Shown here in pieces: positions 1-6,925 of a DNA stretch of 12,406 bases. The first letter of the stretch is position 1. Every line of letters begins with the position of its first letter. The DNA is from Methanoregula sp. UBA471 (GTDB lineage Archaea; Halobacteriota; Methanomicrobia; Methanomicrobiales; Methanospirillaceae), in contig DADT01000011.1 in NCBI GenBank assembly GCA_002495065.1, forward strand, positions 26,859 through 39,264, in the 5' to 3' direction. Below the pieces are notes generated by a model. It worked only from the letters and a program-made list of their open reading frames with translations, was not told the origin of the DNA and did not search any database. A program made the translations under genes and the position numbers.

Positions 1-236
1 ACTTACATCTGTTTAATTTATTTTCCGGGGAAATCCTCACAATATTTTTCTCAACGCTCTTTTTGGGCTCCGGCACCTCATGCCTCCGCCCCGCCGCTGT
101 GGCATCCCCTCCGGGGCGATAATCCCAGAGAAGGTAATACAACACTATCACAAAGCGCAGGGGCGGTTCGGGGGGATAGGTACTTCCGATAACAGGTGAT
201 TCGCAAATTGTTGAAATCTTAGAGTTTTTAACAGAG
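1..236 (-). repeat. Dispersed structured repeat, copy A (MITE-like or RNA-like)
   Basis: Positions 31-172 match the reverse complement of 10288-10429 almost base for base (roughly 80-85% by eye, two compensating 1-nt indels). Weaker similarity continues to about 226, for example GCAAATTGTTGAAA at 203-216 against GCAATTTGTTGAAA in copy D. The left end ACTTACATCTGTTT (1-14) resembles the outer end of copy D, ACTCACATCTGTTT (10191-10204), although the cores are inverted relative to each other. That suggests terminal inverted repeats. A hairpin (111-128, loop CGATAA) is conserved in both copies. No transposase is present, so this would be a non-autonomous element or a dispersed RNA structure. It may extend left of the window. 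It ends about 8 bp from the ferredoxin stop codon. Confidence 0.8.
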
Positions 237-243
237 CCAAATC

Positions 244-465
244 TTAGATAATCCGGATAATATGAACAGGGCAGAGATCCGCTGCTTCCTGGGCACAACA
301 GCAGAGGCAGTCCGGAGCAACCCCCTCTGCCCGGTCACCATTGAACCTGTATTCCTCGACAACTTCCGAGAGTGAATCGCAATGGTTCTGGTCAAACAGC
401 TCCGGGCAGGTATTCCAGCACGCCCCACAGCTGACGCAGGCCATGCGATCGATAGTCACGTTCAT
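244..465 (-). CDS. Small [4Fe-4S] ferredoxin
   Basis: 73-aa cytosolic electron carrier. The N-terminal half carries C10-x2-C13-x2-C16-x3-C20-P21, the classic iron-sulfur signature. The C-terminal half ends C65-P66-V. C10, C13, C16 and C65 can ligate one [4Fe-4S] cluster, as in single-cluster ferredoxins of the Desulfovibrio/Thermococcus type. The second half lacks a full CxxCxxC but holds four cysteines at 53, 55, 56 and 57. C20 with one of them could form the disulfide known in single-cluster ferredoxins, or hold a [3Fe-4S] cluster; sequence alone cannot decide. The chosen ATG (463-465) is preceded by GGAG and GAGG purine tracts. The gene stands alone, its 3' end abutting repeat copy A, and no partner redox enzyme is adjacent, so its electron donor and acceptor are unknown. 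Confidence 0.88.
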   Translation of the reverse strand: MNVTIDRMACVSCGACWNTCPELFDQNHCDSLSEVVEEYRFNGDRAEGVAPDCLCCCAQEAADLCPVHIIRII

Positions 466-842
466 CCTCGTTTCTCCGCAGGCGGGTAAGAACAGGTTGG
501 AAGTATTGGGATAAAGGCATACGCCCGTTTTTTACTGTTATGCACAAACGGGTTCACGGAACTTCGAATGGAATAATCTGCCTTTACGTCACACCTGCCA
601 CTTGGATTCGGGAGGTCGGATAAAGATTCGGTGAATCGCCGGAATCATCGGCTAAATGAGCGAAAACGCCTGAATTCATGCCTTCAAATGTCGTGCATGA
701 TGCCGGAATTTTCTGCCAGGAAAAACACTTTCGCGTCGCTCAGACCTGAACCTTATCCTCCTCAGAGCGAAGTGATCCTGTGCTATGCTGACTGAACTCC
801 GCACGGAGATGACGCCTCATACAGATTCGCAGGAGGGGGAAG
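466..842. other. Divergent intergenic region between ferredoxin and PolB2-like gene
   Basis: This 377-bp gap must hold the promoters of both flanking genes, which are transcribed away from each other. I see no convincing TATA box, no tRNA and no ORF with gene-like character. Small dyads are present: GATTC-GGT-GAATC near 627-639, GCCG/CGGC near 639-653, and CTCCG-CA-CGGAG at 797-808. The last lies just upstream of the polymerase ribosome binding site. None is strong enough to name. Confidence 0.4.
831..839 (+). promoter_or_regulatory. Strong Shine-Dalgarno for the PolB2-like gene
   Basis: AGGAGGGGG lies 3 nt upstream of the ATG at 843, with the AGGAGG core 6 nt upstream. It is the strongest ribosome binding site in the window and fixes the start of this gene. 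Confidence 0.75.
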
Positions 843-2828
843 ATGTGGATCATTGACACGGCATATCGGGACGGTGGAGTTGATCTCTGGAAAAAGAACA
901 GTCATGTAACAAATGTCCATTACGAGTACAACCCGCCCTTTCTTATCCACTTCTACGATCCGCACGCGCATCACGATATGATCGATGTCCTTGAAGAGCG
1001 GTACAGGGCCGGGGAATGCACTATCCACACTATCTTCGGGGATCTTCCGGGCTACTCAGTCTATGCAGGTCGCGAAGTTGCTGAGGTGATCGAACGGCAG
1101 GCAGAATTTGATGTTCAGCTCTTCAATGTCGACGTACGCCGGGACCAGCGCTTCATGGCAGAGCACGGGATCTTCCCGTGTGGCAGTGAGACCGATGACC
1201 GCTTCTCGCCAGAATTCCCGCACGACCTGAACAGTATTGAGATTAAAGTTCATGACAAACCGGCACTCTCGCCGGTCTGCTCGGATGTCGAGGTCATTCA
1301 TGAGCGCACGGAACGGCTGACCGGGCAGTCACGGGACGTGCTGGAGGATCTCTTCGGGCTCGTGGGGTCGCTTGATCCGGATGTTATCCTCATGCCGGAT
1401 GCCGACACCTGGATACCAAAAATCCGGAAACAGGCACAAAAGCACGGCCTCGATATGCCCTTCTCACGGAACGGGAAGTACCGGCAGATGGATTCCCGTT
1501 CGTACTGGAGTTACGGGAGGATGGAGCACAAGGAATCCGCCCTCATCCCCGACGGACGCATCCTGATCGATACCGAACAGTCGTTTGTGTACCAGGAGGG
1601 AGGGATCGAAGGAGTGCTCATGGCCGCACGACTTTCGGGACTTTCGCCGAACCTTTCATCGCGTTTCACGCCAGGCACACTCATAAGCAGCTACGAAATT
1701 TATAATGCGGTGAAACAGGGAATCGCAGTCCCGTTCCGGAAAAGCGACCCGGATCTGATCCGGAACGTCACTGCGCTTCAAGCTGCAGACCGGGGGGGAA
1801 TGATCTTCCAGCCGGCACCGGGCATCTATGAAAAGGTTGAAGAGATCGATTTCACATCCATGTATCCCTCGATTATCGTGCAGTGCAACCTGTCACCCGA
1901 GACGATCGGGTACCCGGAACGGCCGGGTTTTCTCCCTGCAGCACTCAAACCCCTGCTCGAACTGCGTATAGACACCAAACGGTTAAAGAAAACAGATCCC
2001 CGGTTCGCCGGCATCGACTCTATCCTGAAATGGATGCTCGTCACCTGCTTTGGCTATACGGGCTACAAAAATGCGAAGTTCGGGAGGATAGAAGTACACG
2101 AAGGGATCACAAAACAGTCCCGGGATATTTTGGTCCTCACGAAGGATATAGCTGAGGAGATGGGTTTTACCGTGCTGCATGGAATCGTGGACTGTCTCTG
2201 GGTGCAGGGATCAGCGGTTGGCGGGTTGAAACGGAGGGTCGAGAACGAGACTGGCATTAACACCGAGATCGAACACTTCAGCTGGATCGTCTTTCTGCCA
2301 ATGAACGACGGGTTTGGGGCATACAACCGGTACTTCGGCAGGTTAAAAGACGGGAGCGTGAAGGTCAGGGGAATCGCGGCACGGCGACACGATACCCCCG
2401 GGATAGTCCGTTCGATGCAGGGGAGCATGCTTGAGCTCATGGCGACTGCGCAAAATAGTGCAGAACTTAATGACAAAAAAGGCGAGATTGAAAATATTTT
2501 CCGGGAGGCGGTAAAGAGTCTTCCTGAGGCTGACCCGCAGACGATGGTAATCAATCGACGGATAAGCCGGCTCACGTATTCCCACCGCTGCATAGAAGAT
2601 GCAGCAGTCCAGGCCTACCGGAAGCACGGGATCGGGGTCGCCCCCGGAATGAAGATTAACTATGTGGTGACAGATGCCCGCAGATACCAGGTCGCACCGG
2701 CATGGTATGCGGACTCATTCGATCTTCCGTTTTACCGTGGCCTTATAGAAAAGGCATGGACCGAGATCGCATGTGCCTTCACGGGAGGGATTCCGAATGT
2801 TCGGGGGGATAACGATTCCCCCTTCTGA
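843..2828 (+). CDS. Family B DNA polymerase homologue with degenerate active site (archaeal PolB2-like)
   Basis: 661-aa protein with the family-B layout: N-terminal plus exonuclease-like region (about 1-270), then palm/fingers/thumb (about 310-650). Motif A is intact, D336-F-T-S-M-Y-P-S-I344. The fingers helix has LLELR followed by KRLKK. Motif B keeps K396 but reads VTCFGYTGY (400-408), where replicative enzymes have NSxYGYxGY. Motif C reads H446-G-I-V-D-C, so the first Asp of the normal DTD is Ile448 and only D450 remains. A KVRG segment with downstream RRHD resembles the conserved KxRG motif. In the exonuclease region the ExoII element NxxxFD is replaced around D178-I191 (DPDVIL then PDADTW), so proofreading is probably lost. 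This pattern fits the archaeal PolB2 group, described as having disrupted catalytic motifs and suspected roles in repair or lesion bypass. It is shorter than replicative PolB. It is a single gene with no polymerase partner nearby. Confidence 0.85.
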   Translation: MWIIDTAYRDGGVDLWKKNSHVTNVHYEYNPPFLIHFYDPHAHHDMIDVLEERYRAGECTIHTIFGDLPGYSVYAGREVAEVIERQAEFDVQLFNVDVRRDQRFMAEHGIFPCGSETDDRFSPEFPHDLNSIEIKVHDKPALSPVCSDVEVIHERTERLTGQSRDVLEDLFGLVGSLDPDVILMPDADTWIPKIRKQAQKHGLDMPFSRNGKYRQMDSRSYWSYGRMEHKESALIPDGRILIDTEQSFVYQEGGIEGVLMAARLSGLSPNLSSRFTPGTLISSYEIYNAVKQGIAVPFRKSDPDLIRNVTALQAADRGGMIFQPAPGIYEKVEEIDFTSMYPSIIVQCNLSPETIGYPERPGFLPAALKPLLELRIDTKRLKKTDPRFAGIDSILKWMLVTCFGYTGYKNAKFGRIEVHEGITKQSRDILVLTKDIAEEMGFTVLHGIVDCLWVQGSAVGGLKRRVENETGINTEIEHFSWIVFLPMNDGFGAYNRYFGRLKDGSVKVRGIAARRHDTPGIVRSMQGSMLELMATAQNSAELNDKKGEIENIFREAVKSLPEADPQTMVINRRISRLTYSHRCIEDAAVQAYRKHGIGVAPGMKINYVVTDARRYQVAPAWYADSFDLPFYRGLIEKAWTEIACAFTGGIPNVRGDNDSPF

Positions 2829-3173
2829 GATCGTTGGTAAGAAAAGCACATATCAAGCAGCAATGACTTTACTTGTCCTGAAATCCCAAACGAGGGAATC
2901 GTTGGGAGAATTCCCAGGTCACAGAATAAAAAACAGGGACAATTACAGTCCAGCGAACGAAAAATCTCATTTTTATGAATTATACTTACTCACTCAGACA
3001 CACCTGGGACTTGCTATTGGCTCCCCTCAGCCGTGGCATCCCCTCCTTCAGAAAGGGGGAGAGACCGATGCAGGAACTACATAGTCATCCTGAGGGGCTG
3101 AGTAAAAGGGGGGGGACAGGCACTGTCCCTCCCTGATTGTTAATCGGCTTCCGGATTCTATTGAGAATTGAAC
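2829..3173 (+). repeat. Gap with decayed repeat relative and strong hairpins (copy B)
   Basis: This stretch lacks a credible gene. GGCTCC at 3019-3024 and GTGGCATCCCCTCC at 3033-3046 recall repeat copy A (GTGGCATCCCCTCC at 99-112). GACAGGCACTGTCC at 3115-3128 is identical to the reverse complement of 10271-10284 in copy D. Inverted repeats are dense here. CCCCTCAG (3023-3030) pairs with CTGAGGGG (3090-3097), and a C-rich/G-rich hairpin lies inside at about 3040-3060. GGGACAG-GCA-CTGTCCC (3113-3129) extends to about 10 bp through a G-T pair. I read this as a rearranged or decayed member of the same repeat family. Confidence 0.5.
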
Positions 3174-3182
3174 TTTTTTTTT
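3174..3182 (+). terminator. Oligo-T transcription terminator
   Basis: A run of nine T on the plus strand, about 40 nt after the GGGACAG/CTGTCCC hairpin. Archaeal RNA polymerase terminates at T-tracts, so this probably ends transcripts reading on from the PolB2-like gene. Confidence 0.45.
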
Positions 3183-3261
3183 ATGCTGAATCCGGGGACA
3201 TATATTCTTGTAAACAATCACTCGATAATATCCTGCAAATGGTTAACCTGCTCTTTATCTG

Positions 3262-3267
3262 AAAAAA
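3262..3267 (-). terminator. Oligo-T terminator after the dockerin-like gene
   Basis: Six A on the plus strand give six T on the minus strand, 3 nt past the stop codon at 3271-3273. This is a typical archaeal T-tract terminator position. Confidence 0.45.
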
Positions 3268-3270
3268 TGA

Positions 3271-3618
3271 TTATCCAATATTGAAAAAAAGGACGGTTTT
3301 TTTGACATCCACAACTCCGTCATGGTTGTAGTCATACGATACAACTGTTGGGCTGACTGATATTCCGGATATAATTCCATTGTATACCGCAACATCATTC
3401 AAATCCACCTGTTCGTTTTCATTCAGACCGGGATTGAGCCCTGCGCTGTCATTTGCCCCGAATCCTTCTGCTGAATCCATTCCTGGAGATATATCGCTCT
3501 CCTTACCATCAGTCTGTAGTGTTTCCCCACTGCATGGGGGGCAGGCAAATATCATGAATCCACAGGCGATTAAAAGGATCACCGGAATGAGTGCAAGGAT
3601 CGGAAAGGCCGTTCTCAT
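3271..3618 (-). CDS. Small lipoprotein-like protein with dockerin/EF-hand-type Ca loops
   Basis: 115-aa exported protein of unknown function. The N-terminus (2-25) is one hydrophobic segment with a lipobox-like L16-I-A-C19. An alternative reading is an uncleaved membrane anchor followed by C26-P-P-C29, which resembles a CxxC pair. A polar Gly/Asp/Asn linker follows (about 30-63). The C-terminal part has two calcium-loop-like repeats. The second is canonical, D96-x-N98-x-D100-G101-x-x-D104. The first (about 64-79) has lost most ligands but keeps the following helix pattern VDLNDVAVYNGII, which resembles a type I dockerin. The pair may therefore be a reduced dockerin or a simple Ca-binding fold. 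The start codon has no clear Shine-Dalgarno, but a very AT-rich stretch (about 3631-3657) lies at TATA-box distance, so the mRNA may be nearly leaderless. Other small surface-protein genes lie upstream on the same strand. Confidence 0.7.
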   Translation of the reverse strand: MRTAFPILALIPVILLIACGFMIFACPPCSGETLQTDGKESDISPGMDSAEGFGANDSAGLNPGLNENEQVDLNDVAVYNGIISGISVSPTVVSYDYNHDGVVDVKKTVLFFNIG

Positions 3619-3630
3619 AATGATTGCATT

Positions 3631-3657
3631 TAATTATTTAATAATAAATAAATTTTA
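3631..3657 (-). promoter_or_regulatory. AT-rich TATA-like promoter region
   Basis: On the minus strand this reads as TTTATTTATTATTAAATA-type sequence, 13-40 nt upstream of the ATG at 3618. It fits an archaeal TATA box driving a transcript with a very short leader. Confidence 0.4.
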
Positions 3658-3662
3658 CTAAT

Positions 3663-3887
3663 TTAATCAGAGCCCGTATTTTTGATTTTTTGCAAAAATT
3701 TTGAAAAACGTTTCATGCCGGAAAGGAGAGAACCCGTTGGCGTCCGGGTCGATTCACCTGCGTATGGCACGTCAGGATTTGAGATTCGTGACCCGGTATA
3801 AAAATCCAAGATTACATCAGGAAGTAATTCTTTCACGGTGAAAATAATAGGGCCTTGTAGGGCAAACGAGGGCCCCATTCTTTCCAT
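3663..3887 (-). CDS. Doubtful small hypothetical protein
   Basis: 74-aa ORF of no recognised family. It has no signal peptide, a mildly hydrophobic segment (about 8-30, with FTVKELLPDVILDFYTG) and a basic C-terminus (KRFSKFLQKIKN). An AGG lies only a few bases before the first ATG, and the second ATG (codon 4) is an alternative start. It sits between two exported-protein genes on the same strand, 44 bp before the dockerin-like gene and behind the hairpin/T-run that ends the META gene. It may be a real short gene, a leader region, or chance. Confidence 0.25.
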   Translation of the reverse strand: MERMGPSFALQGPIIFTVKELLPDVILDFYTGSRISNPDVPYAGESTRTPTGSLLSGMKRFSKFLQKIKNTGSD

Positions 3888-3921
3888 TTCCTGAGGGTAA
3901 TCCTCATTTTCTTAACAGGAT

Positions 3922-3947
3922 AAAAAAAAGGACAGGATCTATCCTTT
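3922..3947 (-). terminator. Hairpin plus oligo-T terminator after the META lipoprotein gene
   Basis: On the minus strand AAAGGA (3947-3942) pairs with TCCTTT (3932-3927) around a 9-nt loop, and a T-tract runs on to 3922. It lies about 30 nt past the META gene stop codon. Confidence 0.6.
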
Positions 3948-3975
3948 GGGGGAAAATAATTATTGCTTGAGAAGA

Positions 3976-4512
3976 TCAGGAAACCCGCTGGAAGATCAGG
4001 TAAGTCCTGGCATTCGTACGAAGTATCAGATGGTCACCATCGATAGCGAATGAGGATGTATCCTGCAGAATCCGGAAATAGGTTCCCTCCTGCTCCGATG
4101 TTTCACGGCAATACATGAGGGTTGATACAACCGGGCCAATCGCGATACTGCGCCCGTACAGTGTTGTCGTGCCCTCAACCGCATAGGGTCCTGAGTAACT
4201 GTTGCATCCCCCATGTCCCCTCAGGGTTCCATCAGATATGAGTGTCAGGTTTATTGTAGTTGTTGGCGAGATGACGGGGGAGTTCTCTCCGGTTGCCATG
4301 GATGTAAGGATCCATGTGCCTGCCATCTCCTGCGATGATATTTCAGAATTCGTCGGAGATATGGCTGGAACCGTGGATTCAGGTACGGGGAGGGTTGTTA
4401 CCGGCTGCGGAGCAGGCTGAGATGTACAGCCGGCCAGCACGGAAGTAAGGATGACCAGGGTAATTAAGAGAACCACAGGTACTGAGTTCTTTCTCCATGA
4501 AAACATACTCAT
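3976..4512 (-). CDS. META/HslJ-domain lipoprotein
   Basis: 178 aa from the ATG at 4510-4512. The ORF extends upstream to a TTG at 4530, and an ATG two codons downstream (4504-4506) is also possible. The N-terminus is a lipoprotein signal: short basic n-region (W-R-K), hydrophobic core, then lipobox L-A-G-C29, so the mature protein should be lipid-anchored outside the membrane. A Thr/Pro/Ser-rich spacer follows (about 30-60). The META domain (about 63-178) begins G-T-W and carries the signature G101-G-C-N with G108-x-Y110, then M133-Y-C135. The two cysteines at 103 and 135 are typical of the family and probably form a disulfide. META proteins such as HslJ are linked to stress or novobiocin resistance in bacteria, but the biochemical role is unknown, and here it is a surface protein of unknown function. 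Confidence 0.85.
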   Translation of the reverse strand: MSMFSWRKNSVPVVLLITLVILTSVLAGCTSQPAPQPVTTLPVPESTVPAISPTNSEISSQEMAGTWILTSMATGENSPVISPTTTINLTLISDGTLRGHGGCNSYSGPYAVEGTTTLYGRSIAIGPVVSTLMYCRETSEQEGTYFRILQDTSSFAIDGDHLILRTNARTYLIFQRVS

Positions 4513-4747
4513 TCCATTATGCCAGGACAATCATCAGGTTTACTGTTGAGATGAGATCGCTTCAGGAAATGGATGTGTGCTTCAAAGATTTTATCCGGCA
4601 AGATTAGAATTCAAACATTGCAGAAAATAAACCATTATGAACAAAAACAACCAGAATCAAATTTGCTCTCTACTCATACAAAATCGAAATCACGTAAAAA
4701 TGAATATTATTTCAGAGTTCCCCGCCCATTACCCCATCCCGAACCCC
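4513..4747. other. AT-rich divergent intergenic segment
   Basis: Holds the promoter of the minus-strand META gene. A possible TATA-like GGATAAAAT on the minus strand lies near 4588-4596, about 80 nt upstream of the start, which is rather far. No RNA gene or convincing coding sequence is seen. The reading frame crossing 4573-4800 has no family resemblance and runs through the TATA box of the next gene. Confidence 0.35.
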
Positions 4748-4754
4748 TTATAAA
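4748..4754 (+). promoter_or_regulatory. TATA box (TTATAAA)
   Basis: TTATAAA preceded by CCCC fits an archaeal TATA element. It predicts transcription start near 4775-4780, about 160 nt before the PINA-like start codon, so the transcript would begin with the structured segment at 4785-4872. Confidence 0.5.
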
Positions 4755-4784
4755 CCCTGCGGAGCAATATTTACCCTATCAACG

Positions 4785-4872
4785 ATCATCTGGTCGTTGA
4801 ACCAGATCGCCGGCGGGAGAGGCTTGCAAGGCGCTCGTGCCGGTGAGGGCGTGCGAACGTTCGCACGTTCCC
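4785..4872 (+). other. Structured leader or small RNA with palindrome upstream of the PINA-like gene
   Basis: Three potential stem-loops follow each other. The first is ATCTGGT/ACCAGAT (4788-4794 with 4801-4807, loop CGTTGA). The second is CCGGC/GCCGG (about 4809-4842) with GAG/CTC inside. The third is the 18-bp perfect palindrome CGTGCGAACGTTCGCACG (4850-4867), extendable by two G-T pairs and one G-C pair to 4847-4870. With a TATA box at 4748-4754 and a possible second promoter just after (TTACAAAT, 4873-4880), it could be a separate small RNA. It could equally be a long 5' leader, or hold a protein-binding palindrome. It does not fold as a tRNA by inspection. Confidence 0.45.
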
Positions 4873-4939
4873 TTACAAATCTTAGAGAATAGTATAGCAT
4901 ACAAGAGCATACCATAGAACACTATAGGGGTAATATTTT

Positions 4940-6895
4940 ATGATATTGGTACCAGATACAAGCGTCCTTATCGACGGACGCATAACCTCAATGATAAAAG
5001 CCGGAGAATACAAAGGTTCAACAATAATCGTTCCTGAAGCAGTGATTGCAGAGCTTGAAGCCCAGGCAAACAACGGACGGGAAATCGGATTTTCAGGTCT
5101 GAACGAACTTCAGCAGCTCAGCAGGATGGCAGAGGAAAAAACGATAGAAATCAAATTTTCCGGTGTGCGGCCATCACTTGAACAGGTCAAGCTCGCAAGC
5201 GGCGGTGAGATCGACGCGATGATACGCAACATTGCGATTGAGAATTCCGCACGGTTCATTACCAGTGATTTCGTGCAGGCTGAGGTGGCACGGGCAAAAG
5301 GGCTGGATGTCATCTACCTCAAACCCCAGGTAAGCGACTTCGTTCCGCTGGGTATCGACCAGTTCTTTGACGAGCATACAATTGCAGTCTATCTCAAGGA
5401 ACGCGTCTGCCCGAGCGCCAAGAAGGGGACAATCAACGATATGAAGCTGGTAAAAATCCGCGAGCAGCCGACCAGCGAATACGAGCTCCGTGCTCTTGCG
5501 CAGGAGATCCTCGAAAGGGCAAAGAGGGATCCGGACGGTTTCATCGAAGTCGAGAAGCGTGGGATCACTGTCGTACAGATCGGCTCAATGCGGATTGCAA
5601 TCGCCAGGCGCCCGTTCTCCGATGGTATGGAGATCACCGCGGTCCGCCCGATTGTTGATGTAACGTTGAAAGACTATGCCAAGGCAGACATCATCACAAA
5701 AAGAATCACCAGCGAGAAGCGGGGATTGATCATCGTTGGATCTCCGGGATCGGGAAAAACCACCCTTGCACAGAGTGTCGCAACCTTCCTTTCTGACAGC
5801 GGATTTGTCGTGAAAACTATGGAGGCACCCCGCGAACTCCAGGTACCTGACCAGATTACCCAGTATACGATGCTTGACGGCAGCATGTCAAATACTGCTG
5901 ATGTGCTCCTGCTGGTCAGGCCGGATTTTGTGATTTTCGATGAACTTCGTAAAAACGAGGATTTCAATGTCTTTGCAGATATGCGGCTCGCCGGTCTGGG
6001 CATGGTTGGGGTAATCCATGCAAATGGAGTACAGGATGCAGTCCAGCGGTTTTCCGATCGCGTGGACTTTTCAGTCTTATCACAGATTATCAACACGATC
6101 ATCTTTGTCAGGCAGGGAGTAATAACAAAAATTTATGACGTAGATTTCACCATCAAAGTTCCGGAAGGCATGGCTAATGAAATGCATATCCGCCCGGTGA
6201 CCATCGTCACTGATCATGAAACAGGCGAGCTGGTTATCGACGTTTTCCGGTATGACGGTGAGACCATTGTGATGCCAATGACCGCGGTGACCATTGCAGC
6301 AAAGAAGGCCTCTCAGGTGATTCAGAATGTTGGTATTTCTGCAGGACCTGTCAGCAACACCCGCTCCCCGGTTTCCGTGACGGAGATAATTCCCGCGAAG
6401 GAGAATGAAGATCGGCCTGGCTGGAAACTCATGGAAAAAGATATTCAGCGCGAGATAGGGCGTTATACCGAAGGTTTTGTTGATGTCCAGATGATGAGCG
6501 ATACAAAAGCTGTCGTATTCATTGATGACAAAGACGTCCCGGCCGCAATCGGCAAAGGAGGCAAGAACATCTCTGCCATTGTCAATAAAATTGGGATCGG
6601 GATCGACATCAAGCCCCGCTCTGAATTTGACCGCCAGCAGGTACAGCCGCAGAAAAGTGAAGCGGAGTTCAATCTTGGCAGCGGCATTAAGATACAAACT
6701 GACAAGAAGCAGCTGACTATAGTTGCCCCGGAACAAAGCGGAAAGATCGTAGATGTATTTGCAGGCAAGGAATACCTGTTCACCGCCACCGTGAATGAAA
6801 TGGGAGAGATCCACCTTGCCAAGAACTCGAGCATTGCACAAGAGATGATCCGGCGCTACCAGAACAGCGAGATAATAAAGCTGCGGCCGGTATAA
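4940..6895 (+). CDS. PIN domain - ATPase - KH protein (PINA-like, PINc/VapC family ATPase)
   Basis: 651-aa multidomain protein. The N-terminal PIN nuclease fold (about 1-135) has acidic residues D6, E38, D92 and D110. The secretion/branch-migration-type ATPase core (about 200-450) carries Walker A G267-SPGSG-K273-T-T and Walker B DFVIF-D334-E335. A KH domain has G538-K-G-G-K-N543, followed by a beta-rich C-terminal segment (about 575-651). This architecture matches the widely conserved archaeal COG1855 family. The Sulfolobus member, named PINA, has been reported to act as a hexameric ATPase on Holliday junctions with Hjm/Hjc, so a role in DNA branch processing is inferred, while RNA-directed nuclease activity is an alternative. 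The ATG at 4940 has GGGGT 8 nt upstream. It lies 41 bp upstream of leuS on the same strand with no clear terminator between, so the two are probably co-transcribed. Confidence 0.92.
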   Translation: MILVPDTSVLIDGRITSMIKAGEYKGSTIIVPEAVIAELEAQANNGREIGFSGLNELQQLSRMAEEKTIEIKFSGVRPSLEQVKLASGGEIDAMIRNIAIENSARFITSDFVQAEVARAKGLDVIYLKPQVSDFVPLGIDQFFDEHTIAVYLKERVCPSAKKGTINDMKLVKIREQPTSEYELRALAQEILERAKRDPDGFIEVEKRGITVVQIGSMRIAIARRPFSDGMEITAVRPIVDVTLKDYAKADIITKRITSEKRGLIIVGSPGSGKTTLAQSVATFLSDSGFVVKTMEAPRELQVPDQITQYTMLDGSMSNTADVLLLVRPDFVIFDELRKNEDFNVFADMRLAGLGMVGVIHANGVQDAVQRFSDRVDFSVLSQIINTIIFVRQGVITKIYDVDFTIKVPEGMANEMHIRPVTIVTDHETGELVIDVFRYDGETIVMPMTAVTIAAKKASQVIQNVGISAGPVSNTRSPVSVTEIIPAKENEDRPGWKLMEKDIQREIGRYTEGFVDVQMMSDTKAVVFIDDKDVPAAIGKGGKNISAIVNKIGIGIDIKPRSEFDRQQVQPQKSEAEFNLGSGIKIQTDKKQLTIVAPEQSGKIVDVFAGKEYLFTATVNEMGEIHLAKNSSIAQEMIRRYQNSEIIKLRPV

Positions 6896-6925
6896 CCCTC
6901 AATTCCGATTTTTACAAAAAATGAA

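Noticed and set aside
2773..3084. Plus-strand frame overlapping the polymerase 3' end
   Set aside because: Runs into the repeat-derived hairpin region, has no family resemblance, and its start lies inside the polymerase gene.
4573..4800. 75-codon plus-strand frame upstream of the PINA-like gene
   Set aside because: Crosses the TATA box and the first hairpin, has low-complexity polar composition, and no match to a known family pattern.
6080..6841. Long minus-strand reading frame (253 codons)
   Set aside because: Lies wholly inside the PINA-like gene on the opposite strand. It has no recognisable domain, while the plus-strand frame has clear PIN, Walker and KH motifs.
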